Source: a virus
Strand: one strand, 5' to 3'
Virus record (IMG/VR): IMGVR_UViG_3300019360_000004
Span: 1 to 53,840 of that record
DNA: 53,840 bases
A model generated the notes under the pieces. That model saw only the letters and a list, made by a program, of their open reading frames with translations. It had not been told where the DNA came from and searched no databases. Positions 33,936 through 40,935 of this stretch are shown one piece after another (position 1 is the stretch's first letter; every line of letters starts with the position of its first letter). The translations under genes and the position numbers were made by a program.

Positions 33936-35186
33936 TCATGAGTATGCAACAATGCGTTGGGCAATCCACTCCACTACGGGGAGACAGACGCTGTTGCCCA
34001 GCAGGCGATAGCGTGCGCTATCGCTGATTGCCCGGCCATCGTCACCATAGGCGGTCCAGTTTTTTGGATAGCCCTGGAGCCGCTCACATTCCCCCGGTGT
34101 CAGGCGCCGGATTCCGAACGTTCTCCCTATTGGGCAAACAACCGCCACCTGTCCGCCACGATTGATGTGGCTTGTATCAAAGTTCATCGCTCGCAGCGTC
34201 GGCGCAATGTTTTCCTGGCTATCCTGGCCAGCGTCTTTCGAGGAAAACGCGACAATGGGTGTTCCTCTCCCTGTGCCGTCCTCGCTGGCGTCTGCCCCTT
34301 CAGCGGTGAGCGCGTGTGCAATATGTGGGTGCACCACGAATGTCTCACTCTCGAAATCGAGCCGCCCGTGATGGGCATTGCAGGCAGTGCTCACGTCAAG
34401 CGGGCCATTGGTGTTGTTCCCGCCAAACGTGATGAGTCCTCCTCCACAATCAAAGTCTGTTCCGAGTCCGCCACCTGCTTTGGCAAGATTGATCACATTG
34501 CGCTCATCCCAAGTAGTGACTACAAGATGTCCGGCCTGGGCTTGATTGTCATCTGCGCCACATGTTCCAACGCCATTTGCAGTAAGGGCGGCAACGCTCG
34601 CCCCCTCTTCACGGCGCGGCGGAGGATTCCACGCGCTGCCGTCGCGCTCAAAGAGTATTTCGACGGCGCCACCGTTTCCAAGACTTGCGACAAGGAAGAC
34701 ACGCTGGCGCCGCTGTGGTACACCATCGAATTGAGCGTCAAGCACCCGCCAGGCGACGCAATACCCGAGTTCGACCAGCCCGCGAAGGATGGTGGCAAAG
34801 TCTCGTCCGCCGGCGCTGGATAGAAGACCGGGGACATTCTCGATGACAACCCATCGCGGGTGATACAGGCCAACAGTCCGTACAAACTCGAACCAGAGCC
34901 CTGACCGCTCGCCAGCCAGTCCCGCGCGGCGTCCAGCCATTGAGAGATCCTGGCAGGGAAATCCACCGGTAAGAAGGTCAATTGGTCTTCTGCCAAAGGT
35001 TTTGGCTGTGATTGATCTGACATCGTTGACAATCTCCACGCCTGGGAAATGGCGTCGCAAGACGCTTCGTGCCTGCATCTCAATCTCGCAGAGACCTATC
35101 AGGTGAGCACCAGCACGCCGGAACGCTTCCTCGAAGCCACCAATGCCACTAAAAAGACCCACATATCTCAATGGTAGCGCTGGCAT
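33936..35186 (-). CDS. C5-cytosine DNA methyltransferase
   Basis: A 416-aa enzyme that transfers a methyl group from S-adenosylmethionine to cytosine C5. All key motifs are present: FSGIGG (12-17), PCQ with catalytic Cys78, ENV (116-118), QRRQR (158-162) and LLGNSV near 400. A target-recognition region of about 180 residues separates motifs VIII and IX. AGGAGACGTT precedes ATG 35186. No matching restriction endonuclease is adjacent, so it is probably an orphan protecting phage DNA. Confidence 0.93.
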   Translation of the reverse strand: MPALPLRYVGLFSGIGGFEEAFRRAGAHLIGLCEIEMQARSVLRRHFPGVEIVNDVRSITAKTFGRRPIDLLTGGFPCQDLSMAGRRAGLAGERSGLWFEFVRTVGLYHPRWVVIENVPGLLSSAGGRDFATILRGLVELGYCVAWRVLDAQFDGVPQRRQRVFLVASLGNGGAVEILFERDGSAWNPPPRREEGASVAALTANGVGTCGADDNQAQAGHLVVTTWDERNVINLAKAGGGLGTDFDCGGGLITFGGNNTNGPLDVSTACNAHHGRLDFESETFVVHPHIAHALTAEGADASEDGTGRGTPIVAFSSKDAGQDSQENIAPTLRAMNFDTSHINRGGQVAVVCPIGRTFGIRRLTPGECERLQGYPKNWTAYGDDGRAISDSARYRLLGNSVCLPVVEWIAQRIVAYS

Positions 35187-35452
35187 AACGTCTCCTGGAG
35201 CCCAAAGAATCGACCACAGTGTGGACACGTCCACGGCATTGCCGTGATATCATGCCAGGCCCCACAGCAGGCGATCTGGAACGATGGCGTTAGAGGCCCT
35301 GGCTTGAATCGATTGGCATAGACTCGGTCTCGTGCCCTTTTTAGACAGACGACACAGTTTACATACCATGGAACTGCGGGGATATTTTTATGGTTTGGAC
35401 ACAAGCTAGCGGTCTTCCGTTCAGCATAAGAGGGGCGGTTGTAGGGAATCAC
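35168..35452 (-). CDS. Small double zinc-finger-like protein
   Basis: A 94-aa protein with NCVVCLKRARDRVYANRF and later CCGAWHDITAM and CPHCGRFF. Starts with GTG overlapping the upstream stop (GTGA), behind AGGGAG, and overlaps the methyltransferase start by 19 bp. A DNA- or RNA-binding accessory is possible. Confidence 0.55.
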   Translation of the reverse strand: MIPYNRPSYAERKTASLCPNHKNIPAVPWYVNCVVCLKRARDRVYANRFKPGPLTPSFQIACCGAWHDITAMPWTCPHCGRFFGLQETLCQRYH

Positions 35453-35823
35453 GTATTTGTTTCTCCCTCATATTCGGCTCTAAGTTCCTCAGATCCTTCT
35501 GCCAAGGGCTCTAAATATCGCACGGGTTTTTTATGGACCTGTGCATAGTGAATCTCGCTCCTTGTGGATTCGCCAATATATCCATAGACATTCAGCACAA
35601 GGATCTCATCCGCGAGGTCAATCTTCCGTTTATGGAGTTCATCCAATTGATCTTTGACGGCCGGAGAAAAATGGAGAACATCATCACTCTGCGTATCACA
35701 ACCTACCGTCAAAACAATCCTCCCCAGCAACGTTTGTTCAAGGTTCGCCCGACGAAAGGCATCGCCGAACCGTGTCGAGCCACAAAGACAGACTATTATC
35801 GGACGTGCTATCGGTCTATTCAT
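35449..35823 (-). CDS. Nucleoside 2-deoxyribosyltransferase-like protein
   Basis: A 124-aa protein beginning with a Rossmann-like strand-loop VCLCGSTRFGDAF, then RIVLTVGCDT, DLADEILVLNVYGYIG and STRSEIHYAQVHKKPV, the pattern of DUF4406/deoxyribosyltransferase-like phage proteins. These may act on modified nucleosides or NAD-like ligands. Coupled to both neighbours by 4-bp overlaps. Confidence 0.7.
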   Translation of the reverse strand: MNRPIARPIIVCLCGSTRFGDAFRRANLEQTLLGRIVLTVGCDTQSDDVLHFSPAVKDQLDELHKRKIDLADEILVLNVYGYIGESTRSEIHYAQVHKKPVRYLEPLAEGSEELRAEYEGETNT

Positions 35824-36224
35824 AACAATGGCCTCTCTATTCGTTGATCACTATCCCCTTCGAGATCTACACATCGATCCCAGCCATTGAGGGAAGAACC
35901 ACGCTTCCACACCTCTAACACCCTCAGATCATCACAATTCATGGTCTCTCCAATACAATGAGGACCATGCCGTGGAGGATCTCCATAATGCAACATCTTG
36001 GGATGTCGCGTATCACTCATAGGGGTAAAAATACCATAATGCATTTCCACACAAAAATGTTCTTCGCAGTCTTGGCAAGCAATTTCCAGTAACACAACCA
36101 CCTCGGCATAAATATCAGGACACAAACATGGCTGAAATGGGTCAAATCGTGGCACCCCATTTTGATCCCACCACAATGGAGGATCACTGATACGACTGAG
36201 AATATCGTGATAACTCGCGTGCAT
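35820..36224 (-). CDS. Hypothetical phage protein, Cys/His-rich
   Basis: A 134-aa protein with DPPLWWDQNGVPRFDPFQP, LLEIACQDCEEHFCVEM and CIGETMNCDDLRVLEVWKR. Many phages encode proteins with this order, but no function is known to me. The Cys residues suggest a metal site. Start 36224 near the upstream gene. Confidence 0.6.
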   Translation of the reverse strand: MHASYHDILSRISDPPLWWDQNGVPRFDPFQPCLCPDIYAEVVVLLEIACQDCEEHFCVEMHYGIFTPMSDTRHPKMLHYGDPPRHGPHCIGETMNCDDLRVLEVWKRGSSLNGWDRCVDLEGDSDQRIERPLL

Positions 36225-36244
36225 ACTATACTCCTAGGAAAAAA

Positions 36245-36679
36245 TCACAACGCATATAGTTCCTGCCATTGTGATGGCAGATAGCGCCTGACCAGTTCCC
36301 ACCGCGTTCTTGCCTCTGGCGTGCCGCGTATATCGAGTACGGGACCGACAGACGAAGCTTCCGTCAACGTCAGACGGCGCCGCAGATGGACTGCAAGCGG
36401 CCGTCGCTCGATCCATTCGCCTAACGTAGTATCTCCTACATCACGTAGAGCATCATACACGGCTGTTTCTATCAATGCCGGGTGTGTGCGTAAATGTCCT
36501 AGCCGAGCAACTGAGGCGTGCCAGACTGGCCCCCCAAAACCTGCTTCTAATCATTCATAACCGGCATCGACTGTCACAATAATACTGAAACCATTGATCT
36601 GCCGGTGGAAACGAGGATGCATCGTCTCACATGCCAGATAACAATAATGCAGAAGCGCCGTGCGTTGCTGTCCCGTCAT
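36245..36679 (-). pseudogene. Gene with in-frame TGA: phage protein split at codon 43
   Basis: Starting at ATG 36679 behind AAGGAGACACAAT, the frame encodes MTGQQRTALLHYCYLACE... to DAGYE, then TGA (36551-36553), and continues in the same frame LEAGFGGPVWHASVARLGH... to WQELYAL (stop 36245-36247). The GFGGPVWHAS and GDTTLGEW stretches look like one conserved phage protein across the stop. The downstream part has no ribosome binding site of its own. Nonsense mutation, readthrough or sequence error are all possible. Confidence 0.6.
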
Positions 36680-36695
36680 ATTGTGTCTCCTTCAA

Positions 36696-37073
36696 TCATA
36701 TTTTCGATAAACGAGTCACAATGGCTGGCCAGTCGCTAGGCCGCCACACTGCGCACTCTTGTCCTGCATGTTCCAACAAGGTCAGCCAGCGCGCCTGCGC
36801 CGCAGTTAGCTTACCGGTCGCCGTTTTCAGCTCGACAAACAGCACGCTTGTGCCATTGGTTAACACAAGGTCGGGGAACCCCTCAGGGCTGCGACGCGAA
36901 TCATGCGTGTGGTACGCCAGCCAGCCGTAAGATTTGGCGAGTGCAAGCACTTCATTCAGCAACTGCACTTCAGTCTGTGTCACAGGCAGCGAGGTCTCGA
37001 GGAGCGTTGGCCGGGGAATGCGCGCTAACCAGGCTGTATACTCGGCATCGCTCCAATGCAGACCGGGGCTCAT
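36696..37073 (-). CDS. VRR-NUC domain nuclease
   Basis: A 125-aa PD-(D/E)XK-type nuclease of the VRR-NUC class, which cuts branched or recombining DNA. The catalytic line is visible: GFPDLVL (Asp68), then VELK (Glu81, Lys83) and TGKLTAAQARWL. GGAGGAGAAAC precedes ATG 37073; the longer frame is not supported. The single-domain length is typical of phage versions. Confidence 0.8.
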   Translation of the reverse strand: MSPGLHWSDAEYTAWLARIPRPTLLETSLPVTQTEVQLLNEVLALAKSYGWLAYHTHDSRRSPEGFPDLVLTNGTSVLFVELKTATGKLTAAQARWLTLLEHAGQECAVWRPSDWPAIVTRLSKI

Positions 37074-37242
37074 TGTTTCTCCTCCCAGAATCCTAATTGT
37101 GGACTCTCGACCAATCGCAAGCAATGTGGCGACAGCCATAGACGCTCACGGTGGGCTTGATGCCCCTCTGCGCCACGTATGCCACCCCGGAGAAAGCCCT
37201 CGTGGAACTACTCCATGACAGCTCATCCATGCGTCTCCGCAT
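37070..37242 (-). pseudogene. Small gene with a frameshift near its start
   Basis: AAGGAG is followed by ATG 37242 (MRRRMDELSW), but the protein-like sequence FHEGFLRGGIRGAEGHQA and RERLWLSPHCLRLVESPQLG runs in another frame to a TGA at 37070 that overlaps the next ATG. The switch must fall near 37208-37216. The overlap with the VRR-NUC start supports the 3' frame. Confidence 0.45.
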
Positions 37243-37351
37243 CACGTCTCCTTCTGCGGTCACTCCATCATCTGATCGTCAGTCCACAACCAGACAGCGC
37301 CAATTGTTGAGGCCGGGCGCACGATGCAACGCAGCCCCAAAGGCGAATGGC

Positions 37352-37681
37352 TCATCTTGTTGTGTATTCTGAATCGACATGGCCATTAGGCCGATAGCGC
37401 TTTGTGCGTGGGTGTCGATTCCACAAGTGTGGTTCCCCTTCCCCTTCATAGGCCAGCGCCGCTGCCAGAGCGACGTAGGGGTCATTGTATCACCACTCAT
37501 CCACGGTGCCGAAATCATCTAGACTCTCGCTTACTGTGATGCGCGCTCTTCCAAACGTGAGGTGGATCACGTCGAGTATTTGGCCATTTGCCAACTTCCT
37601 AGTTAGATAGGCATGACGCTTATTCAACGGGAAGAGTGGCTCAAATACGTTGTTTGTAGCCATTTCGGTTCGACCGGCCAT
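37352..37681 (-). pseudogene. Gene with in-frame TGA after DDFGTVDEW
   Basis: ATG 37681 follows AAGGAG with 8 bp spacing and encodes MAGRTEMATNNVF... to GRARITVSESLDDFGTVDEW, then TGA (37490-37492). The same frame continues YNDPYVALAAALAYEGEGEP, LWNRHPRTKRYRPNGHVDSEY and stops at 37352. As I recall this common phage family, a Cys or Trp stands where the TGA is. The 37279-37518 reading of the second half is in a different frame and less protein-like. Confidence 0.6.
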
Positions 37682-37686
37682 TCATC

Positions 37687-37891
37687 CTACTCCTTGTCAT
37701 AGGGGGTGGCTGTAATCTGTTCCGTCTCTGTCAGCAACCCGTAGCCTAGTTTAAGCAGCGGTTGTGTACCAGGATGGCCCTCACAATGTGTCCGCCACAC
37801 CAGTGATAGGGTACAGCCTCCGGACTCTCACAAACCCAGCCCGCCGCGATAAGCATGCTCTCCAAGCCTGCATGTAGCTCGGCAAGATCAT
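37687..37891 (-). pseudogene. Frameshifted small gene
   Basis: TAGGAGGG precedes ATG 37891, but the protein-like stretch DDLAELHAGLESMLIAAGW and CESPEAVPYHWCGGH lies in a neighbouring frame, and the end CEGHPGTQPLLKLGYGLLTE in a third frame runs to TAG 37687, inside the next gene's ribosome binding site. Two indels would restore one Cys/His-rich protein. Confidence 0.4.
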
Positions 37892-37903
37892 CGAAAAGCC
37901 CTC

Positions 37904-38533
37904 CTAGACATATTCATGAGGAAACTCCTGTACGCGCAGGTCGTACGGCCACTCGTGTGGATCACTCCCGTTACGATCACGCCAGTGATACAGGACATTA
38001 CACACCACTGGCTCATGCGAATCATCTAAGACTATACATTCTCCGACGCTACAGTTCCCCAACTGTTTGACAAACACGGGTACACGCGCTGCCTGACACT
38101 GCTGCACGACGCTGCGGAGCCAAGAAATGTTACATGGGCGAGCGTTGGGACCACTTTCGCCGCCCATAATGACCAAGTCGAGCCGGGTGTGATGATCCAC
38201 ATGGCCAACGGCTATATCACAGTAAGAACCACACAAACCAAGCGGTTCGCCATACTGTCCATGAGGGACTCCATCAATATCGAAACGAAAATCAACTGCA
38301 TCCAACGGCTCATAACTGACAAAGTGTATCGCGGCCGGCGTCTGCAACAACCAGGGCATGCGGGCATCAGCCGTAGCCTGATTTTCGATGCTGACACCCA
38401 CCCAGACCCACGGCATGCCCTCGCAGCCATGCCCGCCCATCAGTCGATAGCCTGGCCCATCAGCAGCGTCCGCAAGCCATAGAAGTCCATTGAAAGGATT
38501 CCAGATACAATGTGTCCAACGGATGTTTGTCAT
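37904..38533 (-). CDS. Shortened DUF5131 (Gp37/Gp68) family protein
   Basis: A 209-aa protein starting MTNIRWTHCIWNPFNG and continuing VWVGVSIENQATADARMPWLL, FVSYEPLD, LDLVIMGGESGPNARP and VPVFVKQLG, all DUF5131 features. The usual N-terminal Cys-rich stretch and about 80-100 residues between WNP and the WVGVS strand are missing and replaced by a short Gly-rich segment. GAGGA precedes ATG 38533. Confidence 0.7.
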   Translation of the reverse strand: MTNIRWTHCIWNPFNGLLWLADAADGPGYRLMGGHGCEGMPWVWVGVSIENQATADARMPWLLQTPAAIHFVSYEPLDAVDFRFDIDGVPHGQYGEPLGLCGSYCDIAVGHVDHHTRLDLVIMGGESGPNARPCNISWLRSVVQQCQAARVPVFVKQLGNCSVGECIVLDDSHEPVVCNVLYHWRDRNGSDPHEWPYDLRVQEFPHEYV

Positions 38534-38557
38534 GATTGTTGTCCTCATAGTTCCTCG

Positions 38558-38791
38558 TTAAAAAGGGATCGAAAAGCGCAGAGCCTTATAGCGCGCTAAC
38601 AGTTTTTCAATGCTAGGCGCTGTAAGCCCATGCCCAAGTCTGCCAGGACAATAGGTTTCGACAGTCCCCACAACGGTACGACGTACGGCGGCAAGATGTA
38701 CATACTGTTGTGAGGTTTCCGATTGATCGATTATTTGTCCGATCTCTCGGTCTCTCGATTGCAACCGCACATACTGTCGATAGACGATCAT
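38558..38791 (-). CDS. Small hypothetical protein
   Basis: A 77-aa helical protein (MIVYRQYVRLQSRDREIGQI...) behind GGGAGG. The C-terminus SIEKLLARYKALRFSIPF is basic. Function unknown. Confidence 0.5.
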   Translation of the reverse strand: MIVYRQYVRLQSRDREIGQIIDQSETSQQYVHLAAVRRTVVGTVETYCPGRLGHGLTAPSIEKLLARYKALRFSIPF

Positions 38792-38814
38792 CTATGCCTC
38801 CCATAGTGTTGTCC

Positions 38815-39072
38815 TTATTGTGGTTCTACCACGCAATACCCTAGCGCTTCCAGCGTTGTCGTGCTTACCGTTGAATGTCGTGGATGTCCTGGAATATCGT
38901 GCGTCACATTCCACAACCCCACGGGGGGTGAACCACCAACACGAGGTTGCCATCCTACCCAGACGGCGGGTGCTGGCAGTCGCGGACAACGTGTTGCTCC
39001 AACAATGAGCAGACACGTCAGCAAACCGACACTCCCGAATATCACGAGGAGCATGAGGAGAGCAAAAAACAT
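38815..39072 (-). CDS. Small membrane-anchored protein
   Basis: An 85-aa protein starting MFFALLMLLVIFGSVGLL, a strong N-terminal membrane or signal segment, followed by a Pro/Trp-rich soluble part. Start 39072 follows GGAGAAGGAAAA. Function unknown; might alter the host membrane. Confidence 0.5.
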   Translation of the reverse strand: MFFALLMLLVIFGSVGLLTCLLIVGATRCPRLPAPAVWVGWQPRVGGSPPVGLWNVTHDIPGHPRHSTVSTTTLEALGYCVVEPQ

Positions 39073-39161
39073 AGATTTTCCTTCTCCGTCGAATAGCTTG
39101 AAGTTGGACGATATGCTGCCGCTACCCAGGATCACGTCTCCTTCCCCTCGCCTCCTCATTA

Positions 39162-39457
39162 TCACCGGCCCTGGACGACTTGTGCCCGTTCATGCGCCAC
39201 CACGGCGGCGTACTCCTGTACGCCAGGCAACTACTGGCGTAGAGTATAGACGGCCTCGAATTACTCATCAGTCCACTCCTCCTGGGGACACGTCCAATCT
39301 GTCGCCTGGGTGAGCCGCTCGAGCCATGGGAGAGCCTCCCGCTTCAGCCGAAAATGGGCAGCGGCAGTTCCCGAAACGTGCCGGTAGCATCGACCTGGCC
39401 GAGGCGCCAGGGATTGCGACTATACGAGCAGCGGCGAAGCGTGAGCGGAGCGGACAT
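39162..39457 (-). pseudogene. Gene broken by a frameshift, an in-frame TAA and an in-frame TAG
   Basis: ATG 39457 overlaps the upstream stop (TGATG). MSAPLTLRRCSYSRN... reaches LPLPIFG, then TGA at 39344-39346. In the next frame LKREALPWLERLTQATDWTC and PQEEWTDE run to TAA (39261-39263), then FEAVYTLRQ to TAG (39231-39233), then LPGVQEYAAVVAHERAQVVQ to TGA (39162). Gln at both stops (CAA, CAG) would restore a plausible protein. Confidence 0.5.
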
Positions 39458-39762
39458 CAGCAATACTCCTCTCTATGCCGTACCAGCACCAACCAGGGCT
39501 GTGTATGGTTGCGAAGTAAGGGTTCCTCATATAGCGTCCCGTCCGGCGACACCTGATATATAAGCTGATCTAGCCATCGCCCCAGAGGCGCGGGTGCCTC
39601 GCGAGCCTGAATCGCATCCAACACATACCAGTCTGGGAAAGCCAGGGTGATCGTCTGCAGGAGTTCATCCCTGGTTACTGTGGGATCCGTCGCGACTTTA
39701 TACGCATGCACGCCATCCTGACAATAATATGAGCATTCGTGTCCCCATTGATCTTGCGTCAT
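39457..39762 (-). CDS. Hypothetical phage protein
   Basis: A 101-aa protein (MTQDQWGHECSYYCQDGVH...) with GGAGG before ATG 39762. Acidic helix TRDELLQTITLAFPDWY and LDAIQAREAPAPLGRWLDQL follow. Function unknown. Confidence 0.55.
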   Translation of the reverse strand: MTQDQWGHECSYYCQDGVHAYKVATDPTVTRDELLQTITLAFPDWYVLDAIQAREAPAPLGRWLDQLIYQVSPDGTLYEEPLLRNHTQPWLVLVRHREEYC

Positions 39763-39788
39763 GAGTATCCTCCTAAGCATGGTCATCC

Positions 39789-39968
39789 CTACCTATACAG
39801 CCTCTCATGAGGATCTTCGTTGGTAGGATAGCGAGTATGAGGAGCCCTACGACAGACAATCCTCGCAATATCCCAGGCCGTCCGCACCGAGACGCGGACC
39901 ACTCTTCCCTGTACCGTACCATGGTGCCGGCCGACCAACTGCGCAAAGAAGAGCAGTCTACGTAACAT
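39789..39968 (-). CDS. Small basic hypothetical protein
   Basis: A 59-aa protein (MLRRLLFFAQLVGRHHGTVQ...) behind AGGAG, overlapping the upstream gene by 11 bp. Arg-rich; ends PTNEDPHERLYR. Function unknown. The competing frame 39773-40075 has no ribosome binding site. Confidence 0.45.
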   Translation of the reverse strand: MLRRLLFFAQLVGRHHGTVQGRVVRVSVRTAWDIARIVCRRAPHTRYPTNEDPHERLYR

Positions 39969-40173
39969 TCTGTCGCTCCTGAAGCAGCCCCCACCAGTGG
40001 CGGCAGGCCACTTTCGTCGCTTCTACATCGCCGCTGAGTGCGGCCGTATCGACCGCCGCTGTGGCCTCGCGCCAAGCGGATGTGTCATAGATGGCAACCG
40101 CCCCGTGGCGAACACGACGACAGATATAATCCCATGTTTGATAAAGGATAATCTGGATGTCAGGCGTCAGCAT
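39958..40173 (-). CDS. Hypothetical phage protein
   Basis: A 71-aa protein (MLTPDIQIILYQTWDYICRR...) with GAVAIYDTSAWREATAA, AALSGD and CRHWWGLL. AGGAGAACGAGC precedes ATG 40173. Conserved-looking but of unknown function. Confidence 0.55.
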   Translation of the reverse strand: MLTPDIQIILYQTWDYICRRVRHGAVAIYDTSAWREATAAVDTAALSGDVEATKVACRHWWGLLQERQNVT

Positions 40174-40188
40174 GCTCGTTCTCCTCGC

Positions 40189-40935
40189 CTAGAAGGGAGG
40201 CGCATTATCGTTGGCGGCCCGCCGCTTTTGATCGGCCATCCCGTCAGCGCCCATCGTAGGGACCGCCCGCCCTGGGGTCATGGACCGGAAGAGCGGCGGC
40301 GCATGCAGCGGGGCGCCGGCCTCGTACCAGGCGGCTTCCGCAAGCCAGTCCTCCCGATCCTGCGGATAGCGCGTGGCATGAAGTCGACAGACCTCGGCCG
40401 CACGGCGGTCTTGTTCTTCCGGAGGGAGGTGTTGGATGGCGAAGAACAGTTCGATATGCCCCGATGCCCAGGGTGATTGCTCTGCCTTGGCCGCCTGAGT
40501 GAGGGCAGTCCCTACCGCGAGGCCCTGGGCGCGTTGTTGCCGTTCCTCCTCCGCACGTTGAGCGATCTTGTCATACGCCGCGTGCATCGCCTGGATACCC
40601 TGTCGTCGTCCTTCGGCCCAACTGAGTAGGGCCCCCGTAGTGGCATCGGCCATGCCGCTATAGGTGCTGATTTGCTCGTAGACCCAACTCAGGACGCTGC
40701 GAATCGTCTCGCGCGCACGCTCGGGATCGTTCGGTAACCACCGATGCAGATAGGTGGTCAGATGGGCTTCTAAGGCTGGGACACCTTTCTGTTCAGCGAG
40801 CGCGAGATAATGAGCGTGTCGTGCGCGCGCGCCGGCGGGACTGAGCGTCTCTGGTGTTTTGATACACAGCAGACAGTCGTCTGGTATACTCAGCGTCGAT
40901 CCTACGGCGTGATTATTGTCGGTGCGTTGAGGCAT
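40189..40935 (-). CDS. Helical protein downstream of the replication initiator
   Basis: A 248-aa protein (MPQRTDNNHAVGSTLS...) rich in helices, with YLALAEQKGVPALEAHLTTY, ETIRSVLSWVYEQISTY and EEERQQRAQGLAVGTA. Size and position directly after an O-like gene would fit a helicase loader analogous to lambda P, but no motif proves it. AAAGGAG precedes ATG 40935. Confidence 0.5.
   Translation of the reverse strand: MPQRTDNNHAVGSTLSIPDDCLLCIKTPETLSPAGARARHAHYLALAEQKGVPALEAHLTTYLHRWLPNDPERARETIRSVLSWVYEQISTYSGMADATTGALLSWAEGRRQGIQAMHAAYDKIAQRAEEERQQRAQGLAVGTALTQAAKAEQSPWASGHIELFFAIQHLPPEEQDRRAAEVCRLHATRYPQDREDWLAEAAWYEAGAPLHAPPLFRSMTPGRAVPTMGADGMADQKRRAANDNAPPF

Noticed and set aside
33957-34823. 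Long rightward frame of 288 codons
   Set aside because: Antisense shadow of the methyltransferase gene, whose motifs are complete on the minus strand.
37279-37518. Leftward frame of 79 codons
   Set aside because: Overlaps the more protein-like continuation of the 37352-37681 frame and lacks a ribosome binding site.
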